A stretch of DNA of 64,000 bases. Source: Microbacterium azadirachtae. GTDB lineage: Bacteria > Actinomycetota > Actinomycetes > Actinomycetales > Microbacteriaceae. A program made the translations under genes and the position numbers. Location: assembly GCF_000956505.1 (NCBI RefSeq), contig NZ_JYIX01000038.1, positions 1 to 64,000 of the forward strand, read 5' to 3'. The notes beneath the pieces were generated by a model. It was not told the DNA's origin, ran no database searches, and saw only the letters and a program-made list of their open reading frames with translations. Shown piece after piece: positions 62,974 through 64,000 of the stretch (position 1 is the stretch's first letter; each line of letters begins with the position of its first letter).

Positions 62974-64000
62974 GTGGCGAAGAGCATCCTCATCACGTCC
63001 ATCGAAGGCCACTCCGGCAAGTCGCTGATCGCGCTGGGTGTGATCGACGCGCTGAGCAGGGCCACCGCCAGGGTAGGCGTGTTCCGTCCCGTCACCCGCT
63101 CGAGCGATGGCACCGACGACGTGCTGGAGATGCTGCTGACCCGCACCGAGGTCGGGCTCAGCGCGGCCGAGTGCATCGGCGTCGGGTATGACGAGCTCCA
63201 TGCCGACCCCGACGCGGCACTGGGGAGGATCCTGCAGCGCTATCGGGCGGTCGAGGCGCAGTCCGACGCCGTCGTGATCCTGGGGAGCGACTACACGGAC
63301 GTGGCGGCCCCCGCGGAGCTCGGGGTCAACGCGCGGATCGCGGCGAACCTCGGGGCGCCCGTGCTGCTCGTGCTCGGTGGTCGCGACACCGCAGGCCACG
63401 GCGAGCGCCTCGGTGTCACCGGCGCGCGCACACCCGCGCAGCTGGGCCAGCTGGCCCGACTCGGCGTGGCCGAGCTGGCGCAGGAGCGGGCCGTGCTGTC
63501 CGCGATCGTCGTCAACCGCGCCGACGCCGTGCAGCGGGATGAGATCGCCACGGCGGTCTCGGCCGTGCTGGGCGAGCGTCCGGCGGGCGCCGATGACGTG
63601 CCCGTCTGGGTGATCCCGGAGGACCGGTCGCTCGTCGCCCCCTCCGTGCGCGGGGTGCGGGCGGCGCTGGAGGGACGCATGGTCCGCGGCGACGAGGAGC
63701 TCCTCGACCGCGAGGTGCTCGACGTCGTGATCGCGGGCATGTCGATGGTGAACGTGCTGCCGCGGCTGATCGAGTCGTCCGTGGTCGTGGTGCCGGCGGA
63801 TCGCGAAGAGGTGCTGCTGGCCACGCTGCTGGCGCAGGCGGCGGGGACCTTCCCGTCGATCGCCGCGATCGTGCTGAACGGGCCGTTCGCGCTGCCGGAG
63901 CCGATCGAACGGCTGCTCGACGGACTGGGGCCGCGGGTCCCCATCATCGCGACGGATCACGGCACCTACGACACCACCGTGCGCATCATGAACGCTCCGG
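62974..64000 (+). CDS. pta: Phosphate acetyltransferase, N-terminal part
   Basis: The first 342 codons of a long-type phosphate acetyltransferase; it runs off the right edge. The N-terminal P-loop domain has ILITSIEGHSGKSLIALGVI, and the DRTGG-like region follows (REVLDVVIAGMSMVNVLPRL and LNGPFALPEPIERLL). The catalytic acetyltransferase domain lies beyond the window. It interconverts acetyl-CoA and acetyl phosphate; ackA would be expected next. Start GTG 62974. Confidence 0.85.
   Translation, partial: MAKSILITSIEGHSGKSLIALGVIDALSRATARVGVFRPVTRSSDGTDDVLEMLLTRTEVGLSAAECIGVGYDELHADPDAALGRILQRYRAVEAQSDAVVILGSDYTDVAAPAELGVNARIAANLGAPVLLVLGGRDTAGHGERLGVTGARTPAQLGQLARLGVAELAQERAVLSAIVVNRADAVQRDEIATAVSAVLGERPAGADDVPVWVIPEDRSLVAPSVRGVRAALEGRMVRGDEELLDREVLDVVIAGMSMVNVLPRLIESSVVVVPADREEVLLATLLAQAAGTFPSIAAIVLNGPFALPEPIERLLDGLGPRVPIIATDHGTYDTTVRIMNAP

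Overview
The window is a 64 kb stretch of high-GC actinobacterial chromosome. Gene content, SepH, DUF3000/DUF3093/DUF3710/DUF3159/DUF4193 proteins, very dense packing with many 4-base stop/start overlaps, and many GTG starts all point to Actinomycetota. The protein flavour and repeat style look most like Microbacteriaceae, probably Microbacterium; this placement is inference, since no rRNA is present. No tRNA, rRNA, CRISPR, phage or intact insertion sequence was seen.

Layout. (1) 1-3283, minus: end of the 2-oxoglutarate dehydrogenase E2 gene, lpd and leucyl aminopeptidase. (2) 3394-6501, plus: a PAC2 protein, the primary sigma factor and a CofE-like ligase. The 3' end of the ligase gene is duplicated together with palindromic repeats (6411-6782). 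(3) 6791-9996: an ATP-grasp protein, an unusual two-gene alanine racemase whose catalytic residues are divided between two polypeptides, and a small zinc-ribbon protein. (4) 10180-20414: parE, GNAT, arginase-like, LCP, a small kinase, parC, a phosphodiesterase and sepH. (5) 20612-26381: the DUF4193 / DUF3093 / dut / DUF3710 / DUF3159 core block and aconitase, which has a 26-bp perfect palindrome in its promoter region. (6) 26567-32413: a serine-hydrolase-like protein lacking its catalytic residues, an MFS/HxlR divergent pair, and a citrate synthase divergent from an HTH-citrate synthase fusion. (7) 32475-34457: dxs. (8) 34479-37108: a leaderless tetR followed by paralogous small membrane proteins and a chimeric remnant. 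(9) 37175-43516: glpD-tetR divergent from AGPS-like, DAG-kinase-like and GMC oxidoreductase genes, an arrangement that recalls Rv2249c-Rv2252 of M. tuberculosis. (10) 43698-47056: fadAB. (11) 47290-54923: RNase D, DUF3000, an alpha/beta hydrolase, SufE-SseA, ZapE, AmtB with a GlnR-like box, and an orphan PemK/MazF-like protein. (12) 55133-62938: a tightly coupled operon (MDR dehydrogenase, PTPS-like, GT4, methyltransferase, YbhN-like membrane protein, RibD-C reductase, sulfatase-like membrane enzyme) divergent from a CDP-alcohol phosphatidyltransferase. (13) 62974-64000: the N-terminal part of phosphate acetyltransferase.

The strongest candidates for undescribed biology are the 55-63 kb operon, whose PTPS homologue lacks the classical catalytic residues, and the split alanine racemase. 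Several promoters show a TANNNT box exactly six bases before the start codon, which suggests frequent leaderless transcription.
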